From the NCBI RefSeq assembly GCF_011386835.1, contig NC_088792.1:42832882-42896881 (forward strand): a stretch of 64,000 nucleotides of DNA, in the 5' to 3' direction. Below are positions 44,891 to 55,324 of this stretch, piece after piece. Below the pieces are notes generated by a model, which searched no databases, had not been told where the DNA came from, and worked only from the letters and a program-made list of their open reading frames with translations. The DNA comes from Chrysemys picta bellii (lineage: Eukaryota > Chordata > Testudines > Emydidae). The position numbers were made by a program, and so were the translations under genes. Each line of letters opens with the position of its first letter. The first letter of the stretch is position 1.

Positions 44891-45286
44891 GCCATATACG
44901 GGCCTAAGATAGCTAAAACTACCACCCAGCAACTGGCTCCCCATTGGATGCCAAGGTAAAGGTTTTTCGGGGACAGATTTTCAAAAGGTATTTAGGTACT
45001 TAAAGATGCAGATAGATGTCTAGAGGAATTTCCAAAAGGTTCTAAGCAAGTTAGCTGCCTAACTCCAATCAAGGTCAATAGAAATTGGTCACCTAACTCA
45101 CACAGGAGCATCTGTAAATCTCAGCAGGTATCTATTTGCATCGTTAGACACCTAAATATCTTTGGAAATCTGACCTTTGGTCCTTATCTACAAGTCCTAC
45201 AAGGATTCTCAGCAGCTGGTCCATAACTGTGGAACTCACTTCCAGGAGAAATTACAATTCTATTCTACTTAAGTTCTTGTACAGTG

Positions 45287-45926
45287 AAGCAGGGCTCAAG
45301 ATCTGACAAGTATTAAAACACAAAACACTGTATTTATTCAAATCTGGATTCTTTTTAACTTGAGGGCCTGTTAACAAATTCCAGTGAAATAACTTCTTCA
45401 TTAGGACTCATCTTCCAACATTTTATTCATTGTCAGATGAGGAGGAAAATGACATCTGGCCTTCCTCAGACAGCAAGGAACTTTTCTAAGAGTCTGAAGA
45501 TTCATTCTTTTAAAAAATCTTTCAATTTCCTCTACTTTATAGGTGCCATTTTCAAGTAATAGAGCCTTTGCTCTTAGACACTGTACAGACAAAGCTGTTG
45601 CCAGTGGAGGATAATTTAGATAATCACTAAGAGCCCAATATGCACTTCAAAGTCAGAACAAAGCACTTTGGATGAGCAGAGAACACTTTTATAGCTCTTC
45701 CTATGTAGAGGGTCTACCTATTGTCTGAACATTAGCAATGTGTTTCTGAGATGGGGATCTGTGTATCCTTCCTGTGGCTGAATCCCATACAGCCTCAAAT
45801 GACAGAGTGTTCCTTTAAAATAAATAAATCTGAAAGTGACATTCAATCTTCAAGTTCAGAGACTAGACTAACTTAAAGCATCTTGCTCCATGCAGTAAAT
45901 GTTTTCCAAAGAAGCTAAAAGCAGCA
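45287..45926. other. Spacer between duplicated blocks
   Basis: No defined feature except a 22-bp word (tcttagacactgtacagacaaa, in two pieces) shared with the SINE-like tail at 43,146. Confidence 0.4.
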
Positions 45927-46275
45927 TTGTCCCCCATAATGATGAAATCCCCAAGATTTATCCTCTTGAAAGGTTTCAACCCTAACACTGATAATTACAC
46001 TGACACAATGGCCCAAAATCTACCTACACTTTCCACAGTAGGAGTTTTGCAGGTAATCTCCAGTTCTACAGATACTCAACCAATCACATTGTTGGATCTA
46101 ATCTTCAAACTGGGCGTGGGTCTGAGGAATGTGAGAACTATGTTTTATGGGGCACAGAACATCACCTCCTTCAGGCTGAAATCGGAACTCCCACCACCTC
46201 CAGACAGAGAAGGTCCATTGCAGTTCTCTGACAACCTACAAGAGAAGAAGCTGGAAGAACAACCCCAGCATCAAT
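45927..46275 (+). pseudogene. L2-like LINE endonuclease remnant
   Basis: 116 codons: RFILLKGFNPNTDN, then TLSTVGVLQVISSST, then TLLDLIFKLGVG. This resembles the GDFN-H-D...SFGL-Q...PTH--GH-LDLVF block of the apurinic endonuclease in L2/CR1-type LINEs, with the catalytic GD changed to KG. The position about 500 bp before the reverse transcriptase piece of block copy 2 fits the natural order endonuclease then reverse transcriptase. Confidence 0.6.
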
Positions 46276-46644
46276 GATGAGAAACATGAGCAGTCGCAGG
46301 TAGGTTTGGTGCAAGGAATTCTTACAAATCTACATATGAGCCATGGAAGAGGCCAATAAATCCTACTTTTCTTCCATCATAACAACAGCTACACTACACT
46401 ACACTGAACTTTTCTGTATTGCGAATCACTTTGTCAGTTAGAATGCCTTATTTAACTCCAGAGCTCAGTATCTATCTCTGTGAGAAATGATTAGTCCACT
46501 TCATGGAGAATTCTATCACCTATATAAAGCCAGTACCACTGAACATCAAGAGTTGCACACTGAACACTGGGTCAATAATATGGTACCTGTCTCCTCAGAA
46601 GTCTGCCTATTCGCATAACAGGAACATTGCAGGACATTCAGTTC

Positions 46645-46798
46645 CATGATCTTCTTTGCTGATGTACAAGAGATCATCAACACTTCATTTGAAGGGAATG
46701 ATTTACCACTCACTTTGAAGTATGCATTAGTCTGGCTACTACTTAAGAAGCCATTGCTTGATGCCGCTAGCATGACAAATTTATTAAACTTGAGAGGA
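46645..46798 (+). pseudogene. L2-like LINE reverse transcriptase piece, copy 2
   Basis: The frame reads FADVQEIINTSFEG, LPLTLKYALVWLLLKKP, LLDAASM without a stop, then runs into the MIR-like SINE. It is better preserved than copy 1, which has a TGA at the equivalent of TSF. It lacks catalytic residues. Confidence 0.65.
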
Positions 46799-46985
46799 AG
46801 CATGGTTATAGCTCTGGCTGAGGACTTCAGAGACCTGAGTTTAAGTTCCTGCTCCACCACAGACTTCTGTGTGACTTTGGACATGTCACTTAGCCTCTCT
46901 GTGTCTCATTTCTCCATCTGTAAAATAGTACTTTCTTACCTCACCGGGAGGTTGTGCGGCACTCTGATACTATGGTAATGGGAAC
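46799..46985 (+). repeat. MIR-like SINE, copy 2
   Basis: Same insertion point and sequence as 44,708-44,890 with a few substitutions, so it predates the duplication. Confidence 0.75.
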
Positions 46986-47377
46986 CTATACGGGCCTAAG
47001 ATAGCTAAACCTACCACCCAGCAACTGGCTCCCCATTGGATGCCAAGGTAAAGGTTTTTCGGGGACAGATTTTCAAAGGTATTTAGGTACCTAAAGATGC
47101 AGATAGATGTCTAGTGGAATTTCCAAAAGGTTCTAAGCAAGTTAGCTGCCTAACTCCTATCAAGGTCAATAGAAATTGGACACCTAACTCACACAGGAGC
47201 ATCTGTATATCTCAGCAGGTATCTATTTTCATCTTTAGACACCTAAATATCTTTGGAAATCTGACCTTTGGTTCTTATCTACAAGTCCTACAAGGATTCT
47301 CAGCAGCTGGTCCATAACTGTGGAACTCATTTCCAGGAGAGATTACAATTCTATTCTACTTAATTTCTTGTACAGTG

Positions 47378-48491
47378 TCTGTCACTATGGTATGTGATCC
47401 TGTGGTATCTAGAACTATCACAAAACCTACTGCTTGAAGATCGACATGTCAAACCCTCACCTTTGACCTAATCTTTCCACAACAAAACAAACCACAATCT
47501 ACAATTGACTAATCAATCAAAAAGTCACAAACTGGTGAGGTAGGAGAAAGATACCCAGAACCCTATTGTCTTTACTTGTAGAATGAGTAAGGTGCTTGGA
47601 TACTATGGTGATGTAAGTCATGATTAGACAGAACCCATACTTTGAGATCTGGGTTTGTGAAAGGGCACAATCTGCTAGACATTTTCCTGCACTAGTTGTG
47701 CACACAGTTCTGCTAAAGTTTTCATCTTAAGTACTTTTTTCCTCCAAAGGGCAGCATCTGGCCTTTAGAGTATTATCATAAATGCTTTCTTTTGGGGTAC
47801 AAGATGTACAGCATAGGAATTGTTCAAAAAGTAAACCTGGAAAGTATTTGACATCAGGAAAAATATCAAAGGAAAGAACATATTAATAAAACATCTGCAC
47901 CATAAAAACTAGAATATCATCGTTACTCTTCAACTAATTTGAAGAGTAATTATCCCCAAGATGTTCTCGTATCTTCCCTATCTTGTTTGCAAAAGTATGA
48001 CAAAATGAATAGGTAAATGCATTAGATCTAAGATGCCAGTAAAAAAGGGGAGAGAGAATTAGAATTAACTGTTACCAAACAAATGCAATGTGTGTGCATA
48101 TACATGTGAGCCTCTGAATGCACAGTGAAGGTGACCTCTGACAGCCCTGTTTGATAGAAAAGATTAAAATTCCAATCTCGGATATCATCATTACCTACTT
48201 TTAATAAACTATACAAGCCTAGTGGAAAAGTCCAGGTGATTGTTTATGCACCTAAGTGCTTTACCAGCTGAAATCATGCTGGGGTTTTCACTTAGATGAT
48301 TTAGACAGAGTGCTTATTAACAAATTTTAGGGGCAGGGGAATACTTTGTGAACAGGCTGAAAAATGTTCTTATGAGAATCTTTATTTTAAAGACAGTCAT
48401 TTGACGATCTCCTTAATAGATTTGTACTTCGTTCCATAAACCTGTCCACATCCTAACTACAATCAAGAATTAAGAATACCTCTGCATCTAA
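47378..48491. other. Intergenic, no gene seen
   Basis: No recognisable gene or repeat. Confidence 0.4.
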
Positions 48492-48743
48492 GGCCTGGTC
48501 CCCACTAAGTCCCCACTTCGGACTAAGGTACGCAAATTCAGCTACGTTAATAACGTAGCTGAATTCACAGTACCTTAGTCCGAACTTACCGCGGGTCCAG
48601 ACGCGGCAGGCAGGCTCCCCCGTCGATGCTGCGTACTCCACTCGCCGAGCTGGAGTACCGGTGTCGACGGCGAGCACTTCCGGGATCGATCCCAGAACAT
48701 CAATTGCCTGCCACCGGACCCTCCGGTAAGTGAAGACGTACCC
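48492..48743. mobile_element. Hairpin-rich Harbinger-type miniature element, copy 2
   Basis: It begins ggcctggtccccacta and ends gtgaagacgtaccc. A hairpin with arms aattcagctacgtt/aacgtagctgaatt at about 48,535-48,566 and an outer pair ggactaaggtac/gtaccttagtcc enclose each other. It is shorter than copy 3, with degraded ends and no clear target duplication. Confidence 0.75.
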
Positions 48744-49669
48744 TTTGTGGTCTAAAGGTAGCGCAACAAGGGAAGCTAAGTTTTAGGACCAGACTTAGTC
48801 TTATCTTTATGTTCCCTAGGTTGGCTAGACTGGGAGCCACTACAGACAGCACATACACCATTTGGGGAGGGAATGGCACACACTGCTCTTTGAAATGCCC
48901 CTGGCTTACTGAAGATGCTGCATTGGTGGGCTTACCAGGAAGACATATTCCTCTCCATTCGCAGGAGGAGGGTCTCTTGTGGGAATGTTGGGGACAATAT
49001 AAAGTGAGGATCCTGGAAGACCCTTCCATTCCCCTCATCTCCCAAAAAGATGAATATTCTGCTGTACATTGTGCTAAAACATGACATTTAGACTTAAGCA
49101 GTTTAAATAGTCCCCTGAGCTATGTTAAAGGTACTGAACAGCTGTATGGATAATTAAGTAAAGCTAATTAAAATAAATTAAATTAACTAGAAAATCAGTC
49201 CATGTGTTTATTCCTGAAAGTTTTGTTGTTGTGTAGGAGTTGGAAGTGCTAAAGTTTGAGATCCTGGAAATCAGCATGTCTCAGGCCCATGAACTTTGTC
49301 CAACACTGGTATTTTGAATAATGATGGGCTCATACCTCTCACCAGGGGTTCTGATCTGAGGTTGTAAAACCTGTCAGAACTTTTATCCTACTTCAGATTA
49401 AAGACAAGGGGTTTGATTTCCTTCTCTCACGCTCCAGCGAAAATCCAGAGTAATGCTGCAATGTCAACAGTTTCCCATTAATGTATTGTTATTGTATTAA
49501 TGTATTATTAGTGAGTGTTGTAAAAGAGGAGGCTCTGACGCCATTGCCTAAGATTTCTCCCACATGCTGTACCGATAAACCCCTCAAATTTCAGTGTGGC
49601 AAAAAAGAAAGGGCCTGATTCTGATGTCACTTACACAAGGTTTAAAGCTGTGTAAGTCATTTGACTTCC
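48744..49669. other. Intergenic, no gene seen
   Basis: No gene. The piece just before 49,670 (gggcctgattctgatgtcac) resembles an old recurring repeat word. Confidence 0.4.
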
Positions 49670-49954
49670 TTAGGCCAGGTCTACACTAACCCCCTAATTC
49701 GAACTAAGGTACGCAACTTCAGCTACATGAATAACGTAGCTGAAGTTCGAAGTACCTTAGTTCGAACTTACCTCGGTCCACACGCGGCAGGCAGGCTCCC
49801 CCGTCGACTCCACGGTACGCCGAGCTGGAGTACCGCAGTCGACAGCGAGCACTTCCGGGTTTGACTTATCGCGTCCAGACAAGACGCGATAAGTCGAACC
49901 CGGAAGTTTGATCGCTTGCCGCCGAACTACCGGGTAAGTGTAGACCTACCCTTA
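49670..49954. mobile_element. Hairpin-rich Harbinger-type miniature element, copy 3
   Basis: The element proper is 49,673-49,951 (279 bp) with ends ggccaggtctacacta and, complemented, gggtaggtctacactt. It is flanked by tta on both sides (49,670-49,672 and 49,952-49,954), the 3-bp TWA-type target of PIF/Harbinger. Two nested hairpins are present: ttcgaactaaggtac/gtaccttagttcgaa enclosing cttcagctac/gtagctgaag, and cgggtttgacttatcgcgt/acgcgataagtcgaacccg near 49,856-49,903. Best preserved of the three copies. Confidence 0.88.
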
Positions 49955-50606
49955 GAGTTACTTTTGACTTCCACTTAGATCAGAATCAAATCCAAAAAGA
50001 GCAAATATAATTCACGGTATTTATTGCAAATCTTTTATAAAACATATAACGATATTGTCCTTCAGTGTAGCAGCTGCACAGTATATTCACTAAGGGCCAA
50101 ATTGTGGCTCAGCTAGCACAACAGTGCGGAGGTGAAAAGGAGGGTACAAAAGGCCTTTTTTTTGCCCCTTTCATTACAGATAGGAGCATGGGAGGGGAAG
50201 CAGATGCTATAGAGCTGCTATGTCGCCCCCTTGTGCAGGTGGGTGGGAGGCGGCAGTATGAGTCAGGGCCAGGGTGGCCTTACCCTTACTTCCTCCCATG
50301 CACCAGCCGGTGCACCTGCACTGGTATGCAGGGGAATGCATGCTGCCCTGTGTATAGACCTGGCACAGTTTATTCCCTCTGTGGAGCTGTGGGGGAACTT
50401 TCTGAGTTACAGCTCCTGGGGCAGTGCTGCCATGGGCTTGTGGTAAGCCAGGAATGAACCTAAAAGCAGCAAAAGTACAATTAGAAGCTAAATTTAAGTC
50501 CCCTAAGTTACAAGGGGTTTGCTTTTGTTTGCTAAAAGGGATGTCAGCACAGTAAAAAAAAGACCTTTTTAGAATAAAAATGAGCAGGTAACTATATGTA
50601 AATGGT
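49955..50606. other. Intergenic, no gene seen
   Basis: No recognisable gene. Open frames on both strands at 50,100-50,690 have no family resemblance. Confidence 0.4.
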
Positions 50607-50718
50607 AGGGTGACCAGATGTCCCGATTTTATAGGGACAGTCCCGATTTTTGGGACTTTCTTATATAGGCTCCTATTATCCCCCATCCCGATTTTTCACA
50701 TTTGCTGTCTGGTCACCT
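50607..50718 (+). mobile_element. Short inverted-repeat DNA element, copy 2
   Basis: The ends are agggtgaccagatg and ctgtctggtcacct. The interior repeats cccgatttt three times. It is the reverse-orientation relative of 33,203-33,337. No target duplication is certain. Confidence 0.7.
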
Positions 50719-51083
50719 ATATAACGCAGTCCTCATAGACTATGAAATTATTTTCATCAGGCGGCTGTAAGGAATATTTCTGGGAACCAAGGTGAATTAA
50801 GGTTTGACCTTTTTAATACTGTCTTTCTTGACACTTTCTCTTATATATACTTGTTTTCAGCTTTCAGAAATGAACTGCATTGATCCTGTTTTTGGAGATC
50901 AGTCATTGTGGTAAACAGCAAGGCTCCATGATTTATGACTAGGCCTGCTGATAGCACCTTAGAGATGTCTAACCACCTGCAGATTGAGAACTGGCTTTAG
51001 GAACTAGGGATTCAAACATTTCAGGTAAAGCTCTCCCAGACACACTCATTTGTGAGATGAAAGCAATCATAATGAGAAAGTGA
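50719..51083. other. Intergenic, no gene seen
   Basis: No recognisable feature. Confidence 0.4.
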
Positions 51084-51526
51084 TCATAGTCAGGGCCGGT
51101 GCTACCATTTAGGCAAACTAGGCGGTTGCCTAGGTGCCAAGATTTGGGGACACCAAAAAGCGGTGCCCCCAAATTTTTTTTACATCGTTCCTACGCCCCC
51201 TCCCCGAGCATGCGGTCGCCGCTCCACTTCTCCCGCCTGTTTGGCGCCGCAAGCCTGGGAGGGGAGGAGAATTAGAGCGGGGGTGGCGTGCTCGGGGAGG
51301 AGACGGAGCAGAGGTGAGCTGGGGGGGGAGCTGCCGCACAGCTCCCCGGGGGGGGGGGAGCTGCCACGGGGGGGGGGGGGCGCCTCAGGGCAGGGTGGGG
51401 AAGCTGACACGGGAGGGTACCTTAGGGCGGAGGGGAGGCGGGGAGCTGCCACAGGGATGGGGGGGGCCACAAGGTGGAAGTTTCGCCTAGGGCGCGAAAC
51501 TTCCTTGCATCAGCCCTGATCACAGT
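51084..51526. mobile_element. Non-autonomous hAT element, GC-rich
   Basis: The element proper is 51,092-51,518 (427 bp), from cagggccggtgctacc to ttgcatcagccctg. The flanking 8-mers atcatagt and atcacagt differ at one position. The left end matches that of 11,679-12,107 over cagggccgg. The interior is G-rich with several runs over eight bases. Open frames across it are low-complexity. Confidence 0.82.
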
Positions 51527-52054
51527 CAAATAAATAAGAAAGCTGATAACTGCCCAGTTCATGATAAACAGATTTTTCTGGTCTTAGAATTATTCTTTTC
51601 AGTGTATTCATTAACTCCTTGGACAAGAGGCACAAGTGCAAGATTTCTAACACCACAGACAATGATGTGAAACCACAATTCAAACAGTGCTCTGAATTTC
51701 TCAGAATTGACCAAAATTGATGGAAGAGCTTTCAGTAAGTTTTTTCAAAACAACCAAATGTGCCACTGCACTGCTTACTCTCAATATGATTTCCTACCAG
51801 CCATACTATGGGGTGAGATGCAGTACTTATGCCTTTGTTGGTCATACTAACGGGCAAGGGTACAAAATAAAGCAAAAACTGTAATTATGTATAGTAAGTC
51901 TGATTAATATAGTTATTTACTAACATATTTTATTAGCATAAAGGTACACTCTTCCCCCCCGCCCCCCATGCACACACTGCTTTATGTATGGCAATAAAAG
52001 ATACTGGGCAAAGTCCTCCTGTCCAATGGGAAAAGCTGCCACACACATGAACTG
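51527..52054. other. Intergenic, no gene seen
   Basis: No recognisable feature. Confidence 0.4.
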
Positions 52055-52315
52055 ACTCCATGGGTGCTCCAGGGCTCAAGAACCCATGGAAAAAATAGGG
52101 GGTGTTCAGCACCCACTAGTCACAGCTGTTGGATGAGGCCCCCAATCAGTTGTTTGGCAGCTGGCAGGAGGTGCCAAGGGGAGGGCAGCGAGCAGTGAGC
52201 AGCAGGCCGGGGCCTTGCGGGAAGGGGCAGAGTGCGGGCAGGGCCTCAGGGCAGAGCAGAGGTGGAGCACCCACCAGGAAAAATAAAAGTCAGCGCCTGT
52301 GCAAGTGCCATAAAG
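52055..52315. repeat. GC-rich interspersed repeat
   Basis: It contains gggtgttcagcacccact near the left and ggtggagcacccaccagg near the right, with gggcagagtgcgggcagggcc-type runs between. It is related to 32,205-32,600. The ends are approximate and the class is unknown. Confidence 0.5.
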
Positions 52316-53154
52316 GGAAAAGCCCCAGCCCCAACCCTTAAACTCTGAGTAGTTTTCACTGCAAAATCCCCTCAGACAGGAGCAGGATTGTTTTGTGGCC
52401 ACACAGAGAAAACAAGGGATACAGCTATGAAATGTCACAGAACTAAGGGCTCCCCAGGCAGATCTGTGCAGTGTTCTGGCCTCTGCTTGCACTGTCCTCT
52501 CTCTCCCACAAGCAAGTGAAACTTAACTCTCGTCTTCTTTAAAATCCAGCCAGGCTACTGGAACAAAATTGCATCAAAACGCTCAGGTCAGCGGTTGGTT
52601 GGTGGCCAGTGCAGAGGAAGGAGGAGAGGTCTAAACAGCCATCTCCCACTAGGGCTTGCCCCTTCTTTGCCGCTTCCTCATCCTCTTCACCACAGCTAGC
52701 CAATGGTGGGAGGATACCAAAACCAGCGTTGTCAAGAGAGGCAGCCAGAAAATGGAAATCCCTTCCTGCTACACATTTCATGTATTTTAAAAAAAAAAAA
52801 TTGTCCTGAATCAGGACGAAAAGTCAAAAATGTGACATTTTTTGTTGGAAGGGATTTCTAGAAAAAAAAACGCTCTTTTGGGAAAACCATAATGGATTTT
52901 TTTCAGCTTGCTGGTTGGCTGCCTGGAGGGTACTTATCAATTTCACTTTCTGCCCGCAGAACAAGGCATCAGCTGTCATGTCAGTGTTCCTGATGGAAAA
53001 CCGAATTGTTTTCTGCAAAATTACAATTTTCCATTGAAAATTTTGATTTGACACAAAGGGCGTTTTCTGCCGGAAAACCATTCAGATGCAAAATTATCAG
53101 TGAGTTCGAGTTGTCAACCCCTCCTACACACAAGCCTGAAAGAGGGTCTGGTTA
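52316..53154. other. Intergenic; A/T-rich repeat-like part
   Basis: No gene. About 52,800-53,100 carries self-complementary A/T-rich words (ttttgttggaaggg, ttccattgaaaatttt) like the 38,987-39,390 family, but ends are not defined. Confidence 0.4.
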
Positions 53155-53315
53155 AAGGAGTAGATGAGGTTTCAAGATTCCTGTGGCTATACCTGGCTCT
53201 GCCATTAATTTCCAGGGTAACCTTGGACAAGTCATTTAACTGCTCTGCGTTTCAGCTACCAGTGTGTACAGTAAGAATAATAATACACGTTTCCTTCACA
53301 GGAATATTGAGAAGT
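53155..53315 (+). repeat. MIR-like SINE fragment
   Basis: Words in order: ctggctctgccattaa, ccttggacaagtcatttaactgctctg, gtaagaataataatac, ttcacaggaatattgagaagt. Truncated at the 5' side. Confidence 0.65.
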
Positions 53316-53334
53316 GAACACCTGCCCTGACAAT

Positions 53335-53650
53335 TTTTCTCCCTTTTCCTATATGATATCCTATCTCTTGCATTTTTCCCTCTTTACCACCCCTTATTTT
53401 AATCTACAAATGCCCAGTCTCCTCCTGCTCCCCACATTTCCCTTCAACCCCCACCCAGCTCCTCACATTCCCCTATGCTCAGCTCAGTCTCCTTCACCAC
53501 ATTCCCATTCATTTCTCCCTTATGCCTCATATCCTGTGTCCCTCCCTCATTTTACCTCCTGCCTCCACCCCCCACAGCCTCCCGGGCTTAGTCATCTTCC
53601 TTCTTTCTTTACATGGTCCCCTGTTTCCTCATATCTTCCTATCCAGGCCG
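53335..53650. repeat. Pyrimidine-rich tract
   Basis: About 315 bp with strongly biased C and T on the plus strand and very few G, built of ccttcc, ctccca and ccccac words without a fixed period. The Pro/Ser/Leu-rich open frame across it is a composition artefact. Confidence 0.7.
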
Positions 53651-54140
53651 CCGATGAAAGAGGAGCATCATGGCTTCAATCTCATTTCAAACAATGGGAG
53701 TTGACCCCCTTTCCTAGAGGCAGCCTCACTTCCGCGTACAAAGACTGAAGGGCAATTGGTGGCCATCTTGATTAAAGGTAGCTTGTGTTCAGCCCCATAT
53801 AAAGCAATGGGTGATGACAAACATTTTGAATAATAAAAAATTTGTGAATTTGATGTCAGAAATCATGAGATTATGGGAAATATTAAAAAACCCAAATATT
53901 ATGAGAGATGGCAATTCTGGTAGAAGTGAGCAATCTGTTGTGGTGCCTGATTTCCTTATCCCATATTCCCAGGCAGACTTATTTTCCCTGCATAGCTTCA
54001 TAGAGGCAGTGACAATTTTGTTCAGTCAGTCTCAGTGTCCAGGATACAGTAAGCTTGATGTAATTTTTAAATCATTTTTAGCCGCTCTCAGGTAGGTAGA
54101 GGCCTGCAAAGATACTGTTGCTGGCTAATGGAAATAGTCC
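53651..54140. other. Intergenic, no gene seen
   Basis: No recognisable gene. Confidence 0.4.
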
Positions 54141-54205
54141 TTATTAGCTCAAGTGGCAGAGGCCTGTTTTTTGGCACTCAGGAATTGCATGCCGAGTGGC
54201 AGATG
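54141..54205 (+). repeat. Possible tRNA-derived SINE head
   Basis: ttagctcaagtggcagagg at about 54,143-54,161 fits a polymerase III A box (TRGC-NARYGG). A degenerate B box may lie near 54,180-54,195 (caggaattgcatgcc). The body and tail are not clear. Confidence 0.35.
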
Positions 54206-54408
54206 TGAGAGGTTAGATGGTGACGGCATGTACGCTGTGATCACAAAGTGGTTAATTTGTAAGCTGATTGCACAATGCATGCAACCACAACCCATGGCAC
54301 TGCTCGAGAGTTAAAGTGTAAAGCAGATCCTACATTTACTAAGGTTTGTTCTTAGTGCAAAGATAATAGATAACTTTGGGTACTGTGACAGAGTAGGATC
54401 TGTCTGCA

Positions 54409-54777
54409 TCAAATTGTGAACTCCATTATGTTCTGGGACTTGCATTTTTGTACCACATCTACCATTTTGGGTTCTGTGTTGAAAAAACAACCTGTCCCTG
54501 ACAAGATCAATCCATAGCTGGCATTACCTTGCATAGGAAGAGCATGGGACACCTTGGAGAGGACTGTCTGTGTAAGAGAGCCATCAAGATCATTAACTTT
54601 GAATGAGACTCTGTGATTGGCCCACCTGAGGGGACAATGGTTTTCTTCACATGGGACTTGCATGGCTGGAGTTGGAAGTGACTGTGGTGGTAACTTTGTC
54701 TTTGCAACTTTCTCTTTTTCAGTCTGTTTGAATCTGACTTGTGTCACTGATCTTTGGTCTATTGCACTTATAATCAA
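54409..54777 (-). other. Unidentified open frame, possible element remnant
   Basis: 122 codons on the minus strand with a word such as NDLDGSLTQTVLSK that reads like part of a retroelement polyprotein, but I do not recognise a family. Neighbouring DNA offers no support. It may be chance. Confidence 0.25.
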
Positions 54778-54839
54778 AAGTTTTTCTCTTCTATTTTTCC
54801 CTTGGCTGGCTCAGTCAGATCATACAGAATGAATTTTTG

Positions 54840-55212
54840 AAGAAGAGAAAAAACTTCCAGTCTCTGGAATGTTAAAAAAAAAAATGAAAGCACTTAGAAC
54901 TATTATATGTTGTTTGCAGTTTTGTCCCCCTCCTCCTTTCTGAGGTGGAAATGCAACTGGCATCCTCTGTGGGGAAGAAGCATGCCAAACAGTGGAACAT
55001 GTGAGACAGGATAGTTCTCTGCATCTTCCTTAGTGGGCTGACATGCTGGCGAGGAGCAACATAAAAATCACTCAGCGCCTCTTCCATCTCACTGGGTGTG
55101 CATGGGGGATGTTGAGCATAACTAGGGGGAAGTGCCAAGCAAGGCATTGTGCTCTCAATAGGATGCTGCTGTTACAGATAATACTTTAAGTAACTTATTG
55201 TTATTTACCCCT
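54840..55212. other. Intergenic, no gene seen
   Basis: No recognisable feature. Confidence 0.4.
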
Positions 55213-55324
55213 TGGCAGAGGACCAGTGCAAGAATTATGCACCACTTAAACAGCTTGTAAGCCCTCAAAAAAAAAACGCTTTGAGGGACTTAAGTGGCGC
55301 ATAAGTCTTGAGTTGGCCCTCTGC
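55213..55324. repeat. Imperfect hairpin repeat
   Basis: The left arm (ggcagaggacc...aagaattatgcaccacttaa...ccctcaaa) pairs with the right arm (tttgaggg...acttaagtggcgcataagtctt...ggccctctgc) around an A10 run. It has the shape of a small inverted-repeat element. No target duplication was seen. Confidence 0.55.

Larger units (their letters stand above)
44249..45286 (+). repeat. Duplicated block, copy 1
   Basis: 1,038 bp starting caataaatccta and ending cttgtacagtg. It is highly similar to 46,354-47,377 with scattered substitutions and small indels. Contents in order: unique A/T-rich DNA, an L2-like reverse transcriptase piece, a MIR-like SINE, and a repeat with taggtacttaaagatgcagata-type words. 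The two copies are direct repeats with about 1.07 kb between them. Confidence 0.9.
46354..47377 (+). repeat. Duplicated block, copy 2
   Basis: 1,024 bp, direct repeat of 44,249-45,286, with the same contents. Endonuclease-like sequence lies just upstream, so this copy is more likely the original location. Confidence 0.9.

Noticed and set aside
50207..50686. 159-codon minus-strand open frame
   Set aside because: It runs into the small DNA element at 50,607 and has no recognisable motif.
51134..51519. Two overlapping Gly/Arg-rich open frames of 118 codons
   Set aside because: They lie within the G-run interior of a hAT miniature element and are low-complexity.
53314..53748. 144-codon Pro/Ser/Leu-rich open frame
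   Set aside because: It is explained by the pyrimidine-rich tract.
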